Assembly: GCF_030324495.1 (NCBI RefSeq)
Contig: NZ_JACAGN010000010.1
Span: 32,971 to 96,970 of the forward strand
Direction: 5' to 3'
Length of the DNA stretch: 64,000 nt
Origin: Myroides sp. 1354
GTDB lineage: Bacteria > Bacteroidota > Bacteroidia > Flavobacteriales > Flavobacteriaceae
Shown here: in pieces, positions 17,120 through 26,384 of the stretch
Layout: the number at the start of each line of letters is the position of its first letter
Numbering within the stretch: position 1 is the first letter of the stretch
The notes under the pieces: generated by a model
The model's input: the letters and a program-made list of their open reading frames with translations, nothing else
The model's database searches: none
Told to the model about the DNA's origin: nothing
Program-made: the position numbers and the translations under genes

Positions 17120-17803
17120 TTGAAAAAGATAACTATAGCGATTGACGGTTTTTCCTCTACGGGGAAAAGTACGTTAGCCAAAGCACTGGCCAAGTCATTG
17201 GGATATATCTATATTGATACAGGTGCTATGTATCGCGCCGTGACACTTTTTGCCATGCGCAAGGGTTTAATCTCGTCTAAGTCTTTTGATGAAGCACGAT
17301 TGATTGAGCTGTTGGATACTTTTGATGTACACTTTGAATACAACGTATCTAAAGGGTATGCCGATATCTACTTGAACCAAGAGAATGTGGAAGAACTGAT
17401 TCGCACCCTGGAAGTGTCTCAATTTGTTAGTCAAATTGCAGCAGTTTCGGAAGTGAGAAAAAAATTAGTAGAACAACAGCAAATCCTCGGCAAAGCAAAA
17501 GGCGTAGTCATGGATGGACGTGATATTGGAACTGTAGTTTTCCCCGATGCGGAATTGAAAATTTTTATGACCGCTTCTCCAGAAATTCGCGCAGAAAGAC
17601 GCTTTAAAGAACTGCAAGAAAAGAACAGTGCAGTGGTATATGAAGAGGTGTTCCGCAATGTAGTGGAGCGCGACCAAATCGATACTTCTCGCAAAGATTC
17701 CCCTTTAGTGAAAGCGGATGACGCCATTGAAATCGATAACTCAAACTTGTCTAGAGAAGAACAATTCGATTTAATCCTGAAATTAGTAAAAGAAAGAATT
17801 TAA
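17120..17803 (+). CDS. cmk: Cytidylate kinase
   Basis: Phosphorylates CMP and dCMP. The 227-residue protein has the P-loop GFSSTGKST (about 10-18), the CMP-binding DTGAMYRAVT (about 33-42), MDGRDIGTVVFPDAELKIF (about 129-147) and the lid residues SPEIRAERRFKEL and ERDQIDTSRKDSPL. The start is TTG: no ATG lies close enough to keep the conserved KKITIAIDG strand. A weak GC-rich hairpin (CGCATG/CATGCG, 17820-17842) follows. Confidence 0.97.
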   Translation: MKKITIAIDGFSSTGKSTLAKALAKSLGYIYIDTGAMYRAVTLFAMRKGLISSKSFDEARLIELLDTFDVHFEYNVSKGYADIYLNQENVEELIRTLEVSQFVSQIAAVSEVRKKLVEQQQILGKAKGVVMDGRDIGTVVFPDAELKIFMTASPEIRAERRFKELQEKNSAVVYEEVFRNVVERDQIDTSRKDSPLVKADDAIEIDNSNLSREEQFDLILKLVKERI

Positions 17804-17875
17804 TATGATCCATGAAAAAACGCGCATGGGACATACGCATGCGGTTTATTTCAATACACTACACACGATATTATT

Positions 17876-19210
17876 ATGAATGTAAAATTGAAACTAACGT
17901 TTATGAACTTCCTCGAATTTGCTGTTTGGGGAGCGTATCTAACGTCAATGGGAAACTATTTAGGATCTATTGGATTAGGGCCTAAAATCGGTTCGTTTTA
18001 TGCCATGCAGGGGATTGTGTCTATATTTATGCCCGCTATTATGGGGATTGTGGCAGATCGATGGATTCCTGTTCAACGTTTATTGGGAATTAACCATTTG
18101 TTAGCTGCACTCTTTATGTTTGCAACAGGGTATTATGGTTATGTGTCAGGAGAAAATGTAGATTTTACTACCATTTTTACCCTATACACCATTAGTGTGG
18201 CTTTCTTTATGCCAACGATTGCCTTGTCTAATTCTACAGCTTATACCGTATTAAAGCAAAATCAATTGGATGTTATCAAGGCCTTTCCGCCCATTCGTAC
18301 GTTTGGAACGATTGGTTTTATCATCGCCATGTTATTTGTGAATTTTTTCGGTTATACGGATGGATCCCTAGGATTCAACTTTAGTAGTAGCCCTGATTTT
18401 ATTAGTTTTCAACAAGATTACCACCAGTTTTATGTCTCTGGATTTTTAGGAGTTATTCTGTTTTTATACAGCTTTGCTTTACCAAATTGTCCTGTGAATA
18501 AATCGAGTGAGAAGCGCAGTTTAGCAGATGCCTTTGGTTTAAAAGCGTTTGCTTTATTCAAGCAAAAGAAAATGGCGATTTTCTTTATTTTCTCCATGTT
18601 ATTGGGGGTATCGCTACAAATTACCAATGGATATGCGAATCCTTTTATTACGACATTTAAGAAGATTCCTGAATATGCAGGTACTTGGGGAGCAAGTAAT
18701 GCCAACGCATTGATCTCGCTTTCTCAAATCTCAGAAACCTTGTGTATTTTGTTGATTCCTTTCTTCTTGAAGCGCTTTGGAATTAAAGTGGTGATGTTGA
18801 TGTCGATGATTGCGTGGGTATTGCGATTTGGATTATTCGGATTAGGAGATCCTGGAAATGGCGTGTGGATGTTTATCTTATCGATGATTGTTTATGGAAT
18901 CGCTTTCGACTTCTTCAACGTATCTGGATCTTTATATGTAGATAACGAAACAAGTGAGGATATCCGTTCTTCTGCTCAAGGGGTATTCATGATGATGACC
19001 AACGGATTTGGTGCCACCATCGGAATGTTCTTAGCACAAGCGGTCGTGAATCACTATGTATACAGTCAAGAAGATTTAGTTTTACAAGTAGAAGGATGGA
19101 GACATTCGTGGATCATCTTCGCCTTGTTCTCTTTGGTTGTGACGATTTTATTTGCGATTGTCTTCAAATACAAACACAAACCGGAGGATGTAGAACATCT
19201 TTCGCATTAA
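17876..19210 (+). CDS. Nucleoside permease (NHS/NupG-type MFS)
   Basis: A 444-residue protein with about 12 membrane helices. The start MNVKLKLTFMNFLEFAVWGAYLTSMG and GIVADRWIPVQRLLGINHLL match the nucleoside:H+ symporter (NupG/XapB) family of the MFS. AYTVLKQNQLDVIKAFPPIRTFGTIGFI and the C-terminal FNVSGSLYVDNE are also characteristic. It imports nucleosides at the inner membrane by family inference. Its position just after cmk fits pyrimidine salvage, although the 72-bp gap leaves co-transcription open. Strong terminator follows. Confidence 0.88.
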   Translation: MNVKLKLTFMNFLEFAVWGAYLTSMGNYLGSIGLGPKIGSFYAMQGIVSIFMPAIMGIVADRWIPVQRLLGINHLLAALFMFATGYYGYVSGENVDFTTIFTLYTISVAFFMPTIALSNSTAYTVLKQNQLDVIKAFPPIRTFGTIGFIIAMLFVNFFGYTDGSLGFNFSSSPDFISFQQDYHQFYVSGFLGVILFLYSFALPNCPVNKSSEKRSLADAFGLKAFALFKQKKMAIFFIFSMLLGVSLQITNGYANPFITTFKKIPEYAGTWGASNANALISLSQISETLCILLIPFFLKRFGIKVVMLMSMIAWVLRFGLFGLGDPGNGVWMFILSMIVYGIAFDFFNVSGSLYVDNETSEDIRSSAQGVFMMMTNGFGATIGMFLAQAVVNHYVYSQEDLVLQVEGWRHSWIIFALFSLVVTILFAIVFKYKHKPEDVEHLSH

Positions 19211-19213
19211 TAT

Positions 19214-19241
19214 AAAAGCAGCAAGAAATTGCTGCTTTTTT
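19214..19241 (+). terminator. Terminator after the nucleoside permease
   Basis: AAAAGCAGCA / TGCTGCTTTT perfect stem with a 6-base loop and T-run. Confidence 0.85.
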
Positions 19242-19306
19242 GTTTAGTAGTCCCTAGTTTGAAGTATAATTTTTTAATTTTAGCAACACGATGTTAGCCT
19301 TAGTTT

Positions 19307-19996
19307 ATGAGATATTTATTATTACTACTTTATTTGTTTGTTTTTTTTGTAATATGTGAATATATAGAAGACAAACTACCATTTGCAATACGGCTTATTG
19401 ACGTCTTAAATATACTGATTGTGCTAGTTTTCATGTACTTTAGTAAAGAAAAAGTACAGGACTGGAAGAAAGGGCAACCTATTGTGCACTATATTTTTGT
19501 CATTGTATTTGGTCTGAGTTTTTCTTTTCTAAATGGGATTATTTATTTAGACAGAGAATGGATGATGGATGGAGTTGAGGTGTACAATGGATTTTCAGCG
19601 TTTACTCTTCTTAGAATTGTAGTATTGAGTCCAATTTTAGAAGAATTGTTATACAGGAAATATTGGTATACGTTTTTGGGGCAAGAGGGAAGATATAAAA
19701 TTTGGAATATTATACTAATCTCTTTCGTTTTTTCCTTAACTCACTGGTATAGTGAAACACCTTTGATTTGGCCTTTTATCGCCAGTTTATTTTTGTTTTG
19801 GATTTATAGCCGAACTAAAAATATTCTTTTGTGTATTGTGTGTCATGTATTTGTAAATATAGGACTGTTTATAATTCCTTCTTTACTTACACCAAAGTTT
19901 GAAAGAATAACCGAGATTGTTACAGTTCTTATTTTCTTATGTAGTGTTCTTTTATTTAATAAAATATTGAAAAAGAAAGAAGTAACTCTGAGATAA
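19307..19996 (+). CDS. CPBP-family intramembrane glutamic protease
   Basis: A 229-residue integral membrane protein with about seven hydrophobic segments. The three CPBP (Abi/Rce1-like) motifs are present: EELLYRKYW (about 112-120, EExxxR), FSLTHWY (about 144-150, FxxxH) and HVFVNIG (about 185-191, HxxxN). Such proteins are related to CAAX-prenyl protease Rce1; bacterial roles range from peptide maturation to bacteriocin self-immunity, and this one cannot be narrowed. Base use is AT-richer than in its neighbours. Convergent with fumC. Confidence 0.85.
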   Translation: MRYLLLLLYLFVFFVICEYIEDKLPFAIRLIDVLNILIVLVFMYFSKEKVQDWKKGQPIVHYIFVIVFGLSFSFLNGIIYLDREWMMDGVEVYNGFSAFTLLRIVVLSPILEELLYRKYWYTFLGQEGRYKIWNIILISFVFSLTHWYSETPLIWPFIASLFLFWIYSRTKNILLCIVCHVFVNIGLFIIPSLLTPKFERITEIVTVLIFLCSVLLFNKILKKKEVTLR

Positions 19997-20095
19997 GCAG
20001 TAGAGATTCTATCGAAAGGCTCTATTTAATTAGAGTATTTACTTCTATAAGATGTTTTTAGAAATAGATTCAGAATAAGTTACTGAATTGAAATG

Positions 20096-20132
20096 AAAAA
20101 AGCAGTAACATATAATGTGTTACTGCTTTTTT
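20096..20132. terminator. Bidirectional terminator between the CPBP gene and fumC
   Basis: AAAAAAGCAGTAACA / TGTTACTGCTTTTTT perfect 15-bp stem with a 7-base loop; A- and T-runs serve both strands. Confidence 0.85.
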
Positions 20133-20175
20133 GTTTTTGAATAATTTCTTACAACAGAAAATTCAACCGTAAACA

Positions 20176-20313
20176 GGTTATCGGTTATCGGTTAACAGTT
20201 AGCAGTGAATTTTCTGATTAAAGGATATATACCTTTTAATCGATAATCTTGCAAAAAAACAACTTACAAAAAAGCAAATCTAAAGGTTAACCGTTAACTG
20301 ATAACCGTTAACT
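20176..20313. repeat. Heptamer inverted repeat at the fumC 3' end
   Basis: Left arm 20176-20203 is GGTTATC, GGTTATC, GGTTAAC, AGTTAGC. The right arm 20285-20313 is its approximate reverse complement (GTTAACTGATAACCGTTAAC). The right arm begins within the fumC stop codon on the minus strand. The rest of the 315-bp interval between the CPBP gene and fumC holds only the terminator. Confidence 0.75.
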
Positions 20314-21703
20314 AATTCCCAATCATCTTCTTCGGATCTACCCAAAGATCAAAATCTTCTGGCGTTACATAGCCCAAACGAACAGCCTCTTCTTTTAAGG
20401 TTGTACCATTGGCATGAGCTGTTTGTGCAATTTCAGCGGCTTTGTAATAACCGATTTTTGTATTTAGAGCCGTAACTAACATTAAAGAGTTATCTACCAA
20501 TTCTTGAATGCGTTTGTGGTTGGGTTCAATTCCTTGTGCACAATGTTCATCAAAAGAAACACAAGCATCCCCAATTAATTTAGCCGATTGAATAAAGTTA
20601 GCTGCCATAACAGGTTTGAATACATTCAATTCATATTGACCTTGGGTACCGCTGAATGAAATCGTAACATCATTCCCTAACACTTGAGCAGCTACCATCG
20701 TTAATGCCTCACATTGGGTTGGATTTACTTTTCCAGGCATAATAGAAGATCCTGGTTCATTTGCAGGGATAATAATCTCTCCAATTCCTGAGCGAGGTCC
20801 AGAAGCTAGCATGCGGATGTCATTGGCAATTTTATATAGTGAAACCGCTAGTTGCTTCAGCGCACCATGCGTTTCTACAATCGCATCATGAGCGGCTAAA
20901 GCTTCAAATTTATTTGGAGCCGTAACAAAAGGCAGCTTTGTAAAATCAGCAATGTGTTTGGCAACGACCACGTCGTAATTTACAGGTGTGTTTAATCCCG
21001 TTCCTACAGCCGTTCCGCCCAATGCCAATTCCGCTAAGTGAGGTAACGTATTTTGTAGTGCCTTTAAGCCATGTTCCAATTGAGCAACATAACCCGAAAT
21101 TTCTTGCCCTAAAGTTAAAGGTGTCGCATCCATTAAGTGGGTACGTCCAATTTTCACCACGTCTTTGTATTCTTTTGCTTTTGCTGCTAACGTATTTTTT
21201 AGTTGAGTAACCCCGGGAATCGTCGATTCAATTACGGCTTTATACGCTGCAATATGCATAGCCGTAGGGTAGGTGTCATTGGAAGATTGTGATTTGTTGA
21301 CATCATCATTGGCTTTCAATACCGGTTCTCCTTCTCCAATTTCAAAACCAGCTAGTACTTGAGCGCGATTGGCAATCACCTCATTGACGTTCATATTGGA
21401 TTGTGTACCTGAACCCGTTTGCCAAATAACTAAAGGAAACTGATCATCTAGTTTTCCCGCAATAATCTCATCACACACTCGTGCAATCGCATCTCGTTTC
21501 TCTTGACTCAATACGTTTAAATCAAAATTGGCATAAGCAGCAGCCTTTTTTAAATAAGCAAAAGCCTCAATAATTTCATGAGGCATCGATGCTTCGGGTC
21601 CAATCTTAAAATTATTTCTCGAACGCTCTGTTTGTGCACCCCAATATTTGTCTTTGGGTACTTGTACTTCCCCAAGGGTGTCTTTTTCTATTCTATAGTC
21701 CAT
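20312..21703 (-). CDS. fumC: Fumarate hydratase class II
   Basis: Iron-free fumarase of the TCA cycle (fumarate plus water to malate), soluble homotetramer. The 463-residue length is usual. Signatures: [18 protein letters not shown] (about 97-114), the substrate region [14 protein letters not shown] (about 134-147), [16 protein letters not shown] (about 182-197, catalytic His185) and the superfamily signature [15 protein letters not shown] (about 314-328). C-terminal [19 protein letters not shown] is typical. Monocistronic, with heptamer repeats starting at its stop codon. Confidence 0.98.
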   Translation of the reverse strand: MDYRIEKDTLGEVQVPKDKYWGAQTERSRNNFKIGPEASMPHEIIEAFAYLKKAAAYANFDLNVLSQEKRDAIARVCDEIIAGKLDDQFPLVIWQTGSGTQSNMNVNEVIANRAQVLAGFEIGEGEPVLKANDDVNKSQSSNDTYPTAMHIAAYKAVIESTIPGVTQLKNTLAAKAKEYKDVVKIGRTHLMDATPLTLGQEISGYVAQLEHGLKALQNTLPHLAELALGGTAVGTGLNTPVNYDVVVAKHIADFTKLPFVTAPNKFEALAAHDAIVETHGALKQLAVSLYKIANDIRMLASGPRSGIGEIIIPANEPGSSIMPGKVNPTQCEALTMVAAQVLGNDVTISFSGTQGQYELNVFKPVMAANFIQSAKLIGDACVSFDEHCAQGIEPNHKRIQELVDNSLMLVTALNTKIGYYKAAEIAQTAHANGTTLKEEAVRLGYVTPEDFDLWVDPKKMIGN

Positions 21704-21788
21704 GATGTGATTTGTATTTAAAATTACCTTAAAGGTACTGAATTATTTAGTTTGATTCTAAAGAAGGGATAAAATAAAATAAGAGGTA

Positions 21789-21818
21789 TTGTCAAATCGA
21801 GAAAAGGATGTATATTTG
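21789..21818 (+). promoter_or_regulatory. Canonical Bacteroidota promoter (TTG-N19-TATATTTG)
   Basis: TTG at 21789-21791 and TATATTTG at 21811-21818 have 19-bp spacing. The -7 box covers the upstream ATG at 21808, so translation should start at the next in-frame ATG, 21847. Confidence 0.7.
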
Positions 21819-21846
21819 GGACGTATACAAAAAAATCCGGAATAAA

Positions 21847-22023
21847 ATGTTTGAATTTCAACAGTATTTAGGTTTCATCGTTGCCATGACCGTTATTACA
21901 ATGGCGTTTTGGCTTTTGATATTCTTAATTGGTTTCGCTTGCTACTGGGCAACTGGAGGCGCAATGGAGTTATTAAAAGAGAAGAAAGCTAAAAAACAGC
22001 AGTTAGAAGAAAGTCAAATGTAG
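21847..22023 (+). CDS. Small single-pass membrane protein, unknown
   Basis: A 58-residue protein not recognised as a known family. One long hydrophobic segment (about residues 8-35, FIVAMTVITMAFWLLIF) is followed by a highly charged tail (LKEKKAKKQQLEESQ) expected to face the cytoplasm. The start at 21847 is preferred to 21808 because the latter lies inside the -7 promoter box. It has its own canonical promoter and terminator, which argues that it is a real gene. Confidence 0.6.
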   Translation: MFEFQQYLGFIVAMTVITMAFWLLIFLIGFACYWATGGAMELLKEKKAKKQQLEESQM

Positions 22024-22041
22024 AATTTGATTTTACGAAAT

Positions 22042-22076
22042 AAAAGAGGTCATGCGATGCATGGCCTCTTTTTTTT
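22042..22076 (+). terminator. Terminator after the small membrane protein
   Basis: AAAAGAGG and CCTCTTTT stem with inner CATGC/GCATG, followed by eight T. Confidence 0.85.
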
Positions 22077-22085
22077 GTTTATAGG

Positions 22086-22446
22086 GTCGGTGAGTTGCTT
22101 GTTGTTTGTTGAGTGATGGGAAGATTATCGCTTAAAAAAAGAATACCTCTTTATTCCTATAAATCTAGTTTACCTTCGTAGTTCACCCATTAGAAGTGCA
22201 TAAAAGATAGTTTTTTACGGATCACAGTTATCCTTTGTTAAGGGTAAGTTTTGGGTGTGTTCGTGATACATCCCAAAGGAACTACGTCTAATCCTACTAC
22301 AACCCACAACGAACAACCCACAACAAACATCTCTCTCCCACCACTCAATAACATTCCCTTAAAAAGACCACCTATTCCTTAACATAACAATCAAAACAGA
22401 AACACAATCATAACGATATAGAAACACTCTTTCGTAGGGGTAGGGC
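22086..22446. other. Gene-free interval with inverted repeats
   Basis: No gene is seen in this stretch. GTTGCTTGTTGTTTGTTGAG at 22094-22113 is partly complementary to the CAACCCACAACGAACAAC-like repeats and CCCACCACTCAATAAC at 22308-22354. Between them 22177-22286 is bounded by a perfect CGTAGTTC/GAACTACG pair and contains an 8-bp tetraloop hairpin. Confidence 0.5.
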
Positions 22447-22454
22447 TAAGTTTG
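22447..22454 (+). promoter_or_regulatory. -7 box (TAAGTTTG) for the TonB receptor
   Basis: Exact TANNTTTG match 22 bases before the ATG at 22477. Confidence 0.55.
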
Positions 22455-22476
22455 CCTAAACCTATTCAATAGTATT

Positions 22477-25317
22477 ATGATGAAAATAAAGTACTTATTA
22501 TTCTTTTTTACCTTTTGTTTAGCTTGGACCTTACAAGCGCAGAACGCAGACAAAAAACACGGGATTGTATCCGGACGAGTGATTGATGCAACAGATAAAA
22601 GTTCACTTCCAGGAGCAGCCGTAGTATTAAATAAAGGAAAACAATACACCATTAGCAATACCAATGGGTATTTTGAGTTCCTAAATATACCTGTGGGACA
22701 ATATACCTTATCTGTTAGTTATATCGGATATGCACCTATCGAACAAGAGGTAGAAGTGACGGCAGGACAAAATACAGTCATCAATCTCAGCTTATCAACA
22801 GACGTTCAAACCTTAGAGGGCATTGTCATTATAGGAGATCGTCTAAAAGGACAAGCCAAAGCGTTGAATCAACAGAAGAACAATGCCAACGTAACCAATG
22901 TGATTTCAGCCGATCAAGTGGGGCGTTTTCCCGATTCTAATGTGGGAGATGCCTTAAAACGCGTACCGGGGATCACCATGCAAAATGACCAAGGAGAAGC
23001 GCGTAATATCGTAATTAGAGGATTGGCGTCAGGCTTAAACTCTGTAACCTTAAATGGAGACCGTATTCCTTCTGCTGAAGGAGATAACCGAAATGTACAA
23101 ATGGATTTAATTCCTTCGGATATGATTTCATCTATCGAAGTAAATAAAACCTTAACCCCAGATATGGATGCCGATGCTATTGGAGGATCGGTTGATTTGA
23201 TTACTCGTGCTTCTCCTTATGGAGAGCGTATTTCTGCAACTGTGGCGGGAGGATATAATCCCATTCGCGAGAAAGGGAATTACATCGGAAGTTTTGTGTA
23301 TGGGAACCGCTTCTTGGATTCTAAATTAGGGATGATCTTTAGTGGATCGTACAACAGCAATAACTTTGGCTCTGACAACGTAGAGGCTGTATGGAACCAA
23401 GATGATCACGGAAATGTATACATCGGTCAATACGATATCAGAAAGTATGACGTACAACGTGTGAGACGTAGTTTTTCGGGAGCGTTTGATTATAAAATTA
23501 ATGAGAACCATACGATTTATGCCAGTGCAATGTACAACTGGAGAGATGACAGAGAAAATAGATACCGCACGCGTTATAGAGGAATTACGCCTGAATATGA
23601 TTCGGAAAACAACATTATCGGTTATAAAGGAGATATTCGAAGAGAAACAAAAGGCGGAATCGATAATAGCCGCAATAAGAATGCGCGTTTAGAAGATCAA
23701 CGTGTACAAAATTACGCTTTGAGTGGAGAGCATTTGTGGTCGAGTAATTTAGATATGGATTGGTCGGTAAACTATGCTCGTGCTTCAGAAGATAGACCAG
23801 GAGAGCGCTATTTGGATTTTCAAAATAAGAAAGTAGCGATGGTAGAGGATTTATCCAATGGAGATTTTCCTTTAATCACTGCTGCAAAAGATACCCCAGA
23901 TAATTTTAGTTTTAGAAAATTAACGGAAAACCACAACTTTACGAAAGACAGTGAATTTGGAGCAAAATTAAACTTTAGAATCCCTTTCTCTGTGATTGAA
24001 GATCAAAAAGGACGTTTGCGCTTTGGAGGACGTTTGCGTCTAAAAGACAAGAAACGCGATAATATGTTCTATGAATACACGCCTATTGCGCCCAACGCAA
24101 TCGGTAAGTTAGCTGAGGTGCCAAACAATTTCTACGACGGAAAAGACTTTCAAGCAGGAAGCAAATACGTTCCAGGGTATTTTGCATCGAAGCAATATTT
24201 AGGAGGATTGGATGTAAATAATGCTGCATTATTTGAAAAAGAAGCCAAACCAGAAGAATATTTGGCGTTGAATTACAAAGCCAAAGAGAAAATCTACGCA
24301 GGTTATATCCGTTGGGATCAAGATTTCAATGAAAACTTATCCATGATCGTTGGAGCTCGTGTAGAGCATACGAGTATTGATTATACAGGAAATCACATTG
24401 TAGATGAAAGTGATTTAGTTGGAGAGGTGAACAATACGAACAGTTATACCAATTTAATGCCGAGTTTGACGTTTAAATATCAAACGGATACGGATTGGAT
24501 TTATAGAGCCGCTTTTACCACGGCTTTAGCAAGACCGGATTATTATGCTTTAGCTCCTTATATCAGCGTGGTTTCTCAAGACAACGCCATTGCTGCAGGT
24601 AATCCTGATTTAAAAGCAACCTATGCCTATAACTTTGATTTAATGGCAGAAAAATACTTCCAATCGGTGGGGATGTTCTCTGCAGGGGTATTTTACAAAA
24701 ATTTGAATGACTTTATTTACACCTATCGATCAGATTCATTCAATCAGGATAATTTCAATGCGGCTTTCCCAGATCAAGTAAACCCAATTAAAGCGGGTGA
24801 AAACTGGAAGTTTACCCAACAACGCAATGGAGATCAAGTCAATCTATTTGGGGTTGAGGTGGCATTTCAACGACAATTGGATTTCATTCCAGGTAAATTC
24901 TTCAAAGGATTGGGAATTTATGTGAACTATACCTATACGCATTCAGAAGCAAAGGGAATTACCAATGCCGATGGAGAGGTTAGAAAAAATATGGAATTAC
25001 CAGGGTCAGCTCCTCATATGTTTAACGGATCTTTATCTTGGGAAAATGAACGCTTCTCTGCGCGTATTTCCTTAAACTATGCTTCGGATTATTTAGATGC
25101 TTTAGGAGGAAACAGCTTTGAAGATATGTATTACGACAAACAATTGTTTTTAGATGCCAATGCGTCTTATAAAATTACATCCTATTTGCGCGTATTCGCC
25201 GAAGCGAATAACTTAACAAATCAACCATTGAGATATTACCAAGGGGTGAGTAATCGCGTGATGCAAATGGAATACTACCAACCTAAGTTTACCTTGGGTG
25301 TTAAATTTGATTTATAA
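22477..25317 (+). CDS. TonB-dependent receptor
   Basis: A 946-residue outer-membrane receptor: signal peptide (1-21, cleavage after LQAQ), a CarboxypepD-regulatory-like beta domain (about 30-112; SGRVIDATDKSSLPGAAVVL), plug (about 135-245; VGDALKRVPGITMQND and ARNIVIRGL) and a beta-barrel ending LGVKFDL with the terminal aromatic expected for BAM insertion. There is no SusD partner, so it is not a Sus-type glycan system. The next two genes encode a secreted phosphatase and a phytase, suggesting that it imports a phosphate compound or a phytate-derived product. Substrate is inferred from context only. Confidence 0.93.
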   Translation: MMKIKYLLFFFTFCLAWTLQAQNADKKHGIVSGRVIDATDKSSLPGAAVVLNKGKQYTISNTNGYFEFLNIPVGQYTLSVSYIGYAPIEQEVEVTAGQNTVINLSLSTDVQTLEGIVIIGDRLKGQAKALNQQKNNANVTNVISADQVGRFPDSNVGDALKRVPGITMQNDQGEARNIVIRGLASGLNSVTLNGDRIPSAEGDNRNVQMDLIPSDMISSIEVNKTLTPDMDADAIGGSVDLITRASPYGERISATVAGGYNPIREKGNYIGSFVYGNRFLDSKLGMIFSGSYNSNNFGSDNVEAVWNQDDHGNVYIGQYDIRKYDVQRVRRSFSGAFDYKINENHTIYASAMYNWRDDRENRYRTRYRGITPEYDSENNIIGYKGDIRRETKGGIDNSRNKNARLEDQRVQNYALSGEHLWSSNLDMDWSVNYARASEDRPGERYLDFQNKKVAMVEDLSNGDFPLITAAKDTPDNFSFRKLTENHNFTKDSEFGAKLNFRIPFSVIEDQKGRLRFGGRLRLKDKKRDNMFYEYTPIAPNAIGKLAEVPNNFYDGKDFQAGSKYVPGYFASKQYLGGLDVNNAALFEKEAKPEEYLALNYKAKEKIYAGYIRWDQDFNENLSMIVGARVEHTSIDYTGNHIVDESDLVGEVNNTNSYTNLMPSLTFKYQTDTDWIYRAAFTTALARPDYYALAPYISVVSQDNAIAAGNPDLKATYAYNFDLMAEKYFQSVGMFSAGVFYKNLNDFIYTYRSDSFNQDNFNAAFPDQVNPIKAGENWKFTQQRNGDQVNLFGVEVAFQRQLDFIPGKFFKGLGIYVNYTYTHSEAKGITNADGEVRKNMELPGSAPHMFNGSLSWENERFSARISLNYASDYLDALGGNSFEDMYYDKQLFLDANASYKITSYLRVFAEANNLTNQPLRYYQGVSNRVMQMEYYQPKFTLGVKFDL

Positions 25318-25334
25318 GATAAACCATACACAAG

Positions 25335-25373
25335 AAAATTACAGCCAATCGTACTATTGGTTGTAATTTTTTT
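25335..25373 (+). terminator. Terminator or attenuator inside the phosphate cluster
   Basis: AAAATTACAGCCAAT / ATTGGTTGTAATTTT stem with T-run, between the receptor and phosphatase genes. It would let the receptor be made in a different amount from the enzymes. Confidence 0.75.
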
Positions 25374-25385
25374 CATTCACAACAC

Positions 25386-26384
25386 ATGAAAAAAATACTA
25401 TATACTTTAGTTTTACTTAGTTTCGCTGGATTAACTCAAGCGCAAACGCCTTTTGAACACGAAAAAAGCACAGGGTACTCCGGACAAAATATCCCTGCGC
25501 TAAAATACCAAGAAGACAGTTTTAATTTTTTAGTTTTAGGTGATTTTGGTCGAGTAGGAGATTACTATCAAAAAGAAGTAGCTCGAGAAATGGGCAATGC
25601 CATGGTGGTTCTCGATGGAGAATTTGTCGTGTCAGTTGGGGATAATTTTTATCCCAATGGGGTGGCAAGCACACAAGATTATCATTGGATTTCCTCTTTT
25701 GAACAAGTGTATACCAATCCTTCCTTGTATGCTGATTGGTATGTAGCTTTGGGAAATCACGATTATTTAGGCAATGTGCAAGCACAAGTGGATTATTCTA
25801 AAATAAGTAGGCGTTGGAATATGCCCGATCGCTATTACAGCAAAACCTTTAAATTAGACAATGGAAAAAAGCTGTTGTTGGTGGTAATGGATACGAATCC
25901 GTTTATTGCTAGTTATCAAAAAAGTGGGAAGTATAGCGACTTAAGAGAGCAGGATACAGCCAAACAGTTGCAGTGGTTGGAAGAAACACTAGGACAAACT
26001 GATGAAGATATCCAATGGAAGATTGTCGTAGGACACCATCCGATGTACAGTGGGGGAAAGCGAAAAGTCAATAAAGATACCCAAGGATTCGAGCAGCAAT
26101 TTGCTGATTTCTTTGATCGCCATAAAGTAGATGCTTATATCTGTGGACATGAACACGATTTGCAAATCATCAAACCCAAAAATAGATATACGACTCAATT
26201 CTTATCAGGGGCAGCGAGTGAAGTTCGGGCAACAGGAACCATGGAACACACGATTTTTACTGCAGCTGAACCTGGATTTATGACTTTTTCTATTCTGAAT
26301 AACACGTTGACGGTTCAGGTGGTAAAAGCCCATACAGAAAAGGCAGACGTACTCTATACGCATATCATTCAAAAGAAAAAATAA
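25386..26384 (+). CDS. Secreted metallophosphoesterase, purple acid phosphatase-like
   Basis: A 332-residue protein with a signal peptide (1-19, cleavage near LTQA-Q) and all five metal-binding blocks of the purple acid phosphatase group: LGDFGR (about 52-57), GDNFYPNG (about 86-93), GNHDY (about 123-127), GHHPMYSGG (about 219-227) and GHEHDLQ (about 254-260). Layout and length resemble mammalian-type tartrate-resistant acid phosphatase. It should release phosphate from organic esters in the periplasm or outside. It overlaps the phytase gene by one base (TAATG), so the two are co-translated. Confidence 0.9.
   Translation: MKKILYTLVLLSFAGLTQAQTPFEHEKSTGYSGQNIPALKYQEDSFNFLVLGDFGRVGDYYQKEVAREMGNAMVVLDGEFVVSVGDNFYPNGVASTQDYHWISSFEQVYTNPSLYADWYVALGNHDYLGNVQAQVDYSKISRRWNMPDRYYSKTFKLDNGKKLLLVVMDTNPFIASYQKSGKYSDLREQDTAKQLQWLEETLGQTDEDIQWKIVVGHHPMYSGGKRKVNKDTQGFEQQFADFFDRHKVDAYICGHEHDLQIIKPKNRYTTQFLSGAASEVRATGTMEHTIFTAAEPGFMTFSILNNTLTVQVVKAHTEKADVLYTHIIQKKK

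Noticed and set aside
19997..20311. tRNA or other RNA gene between the CPBP gene and fumC
   Set aside because: No cloverleaf or acceptor end is visible; the hairpins are explained by the terminator and heptamer repeats.
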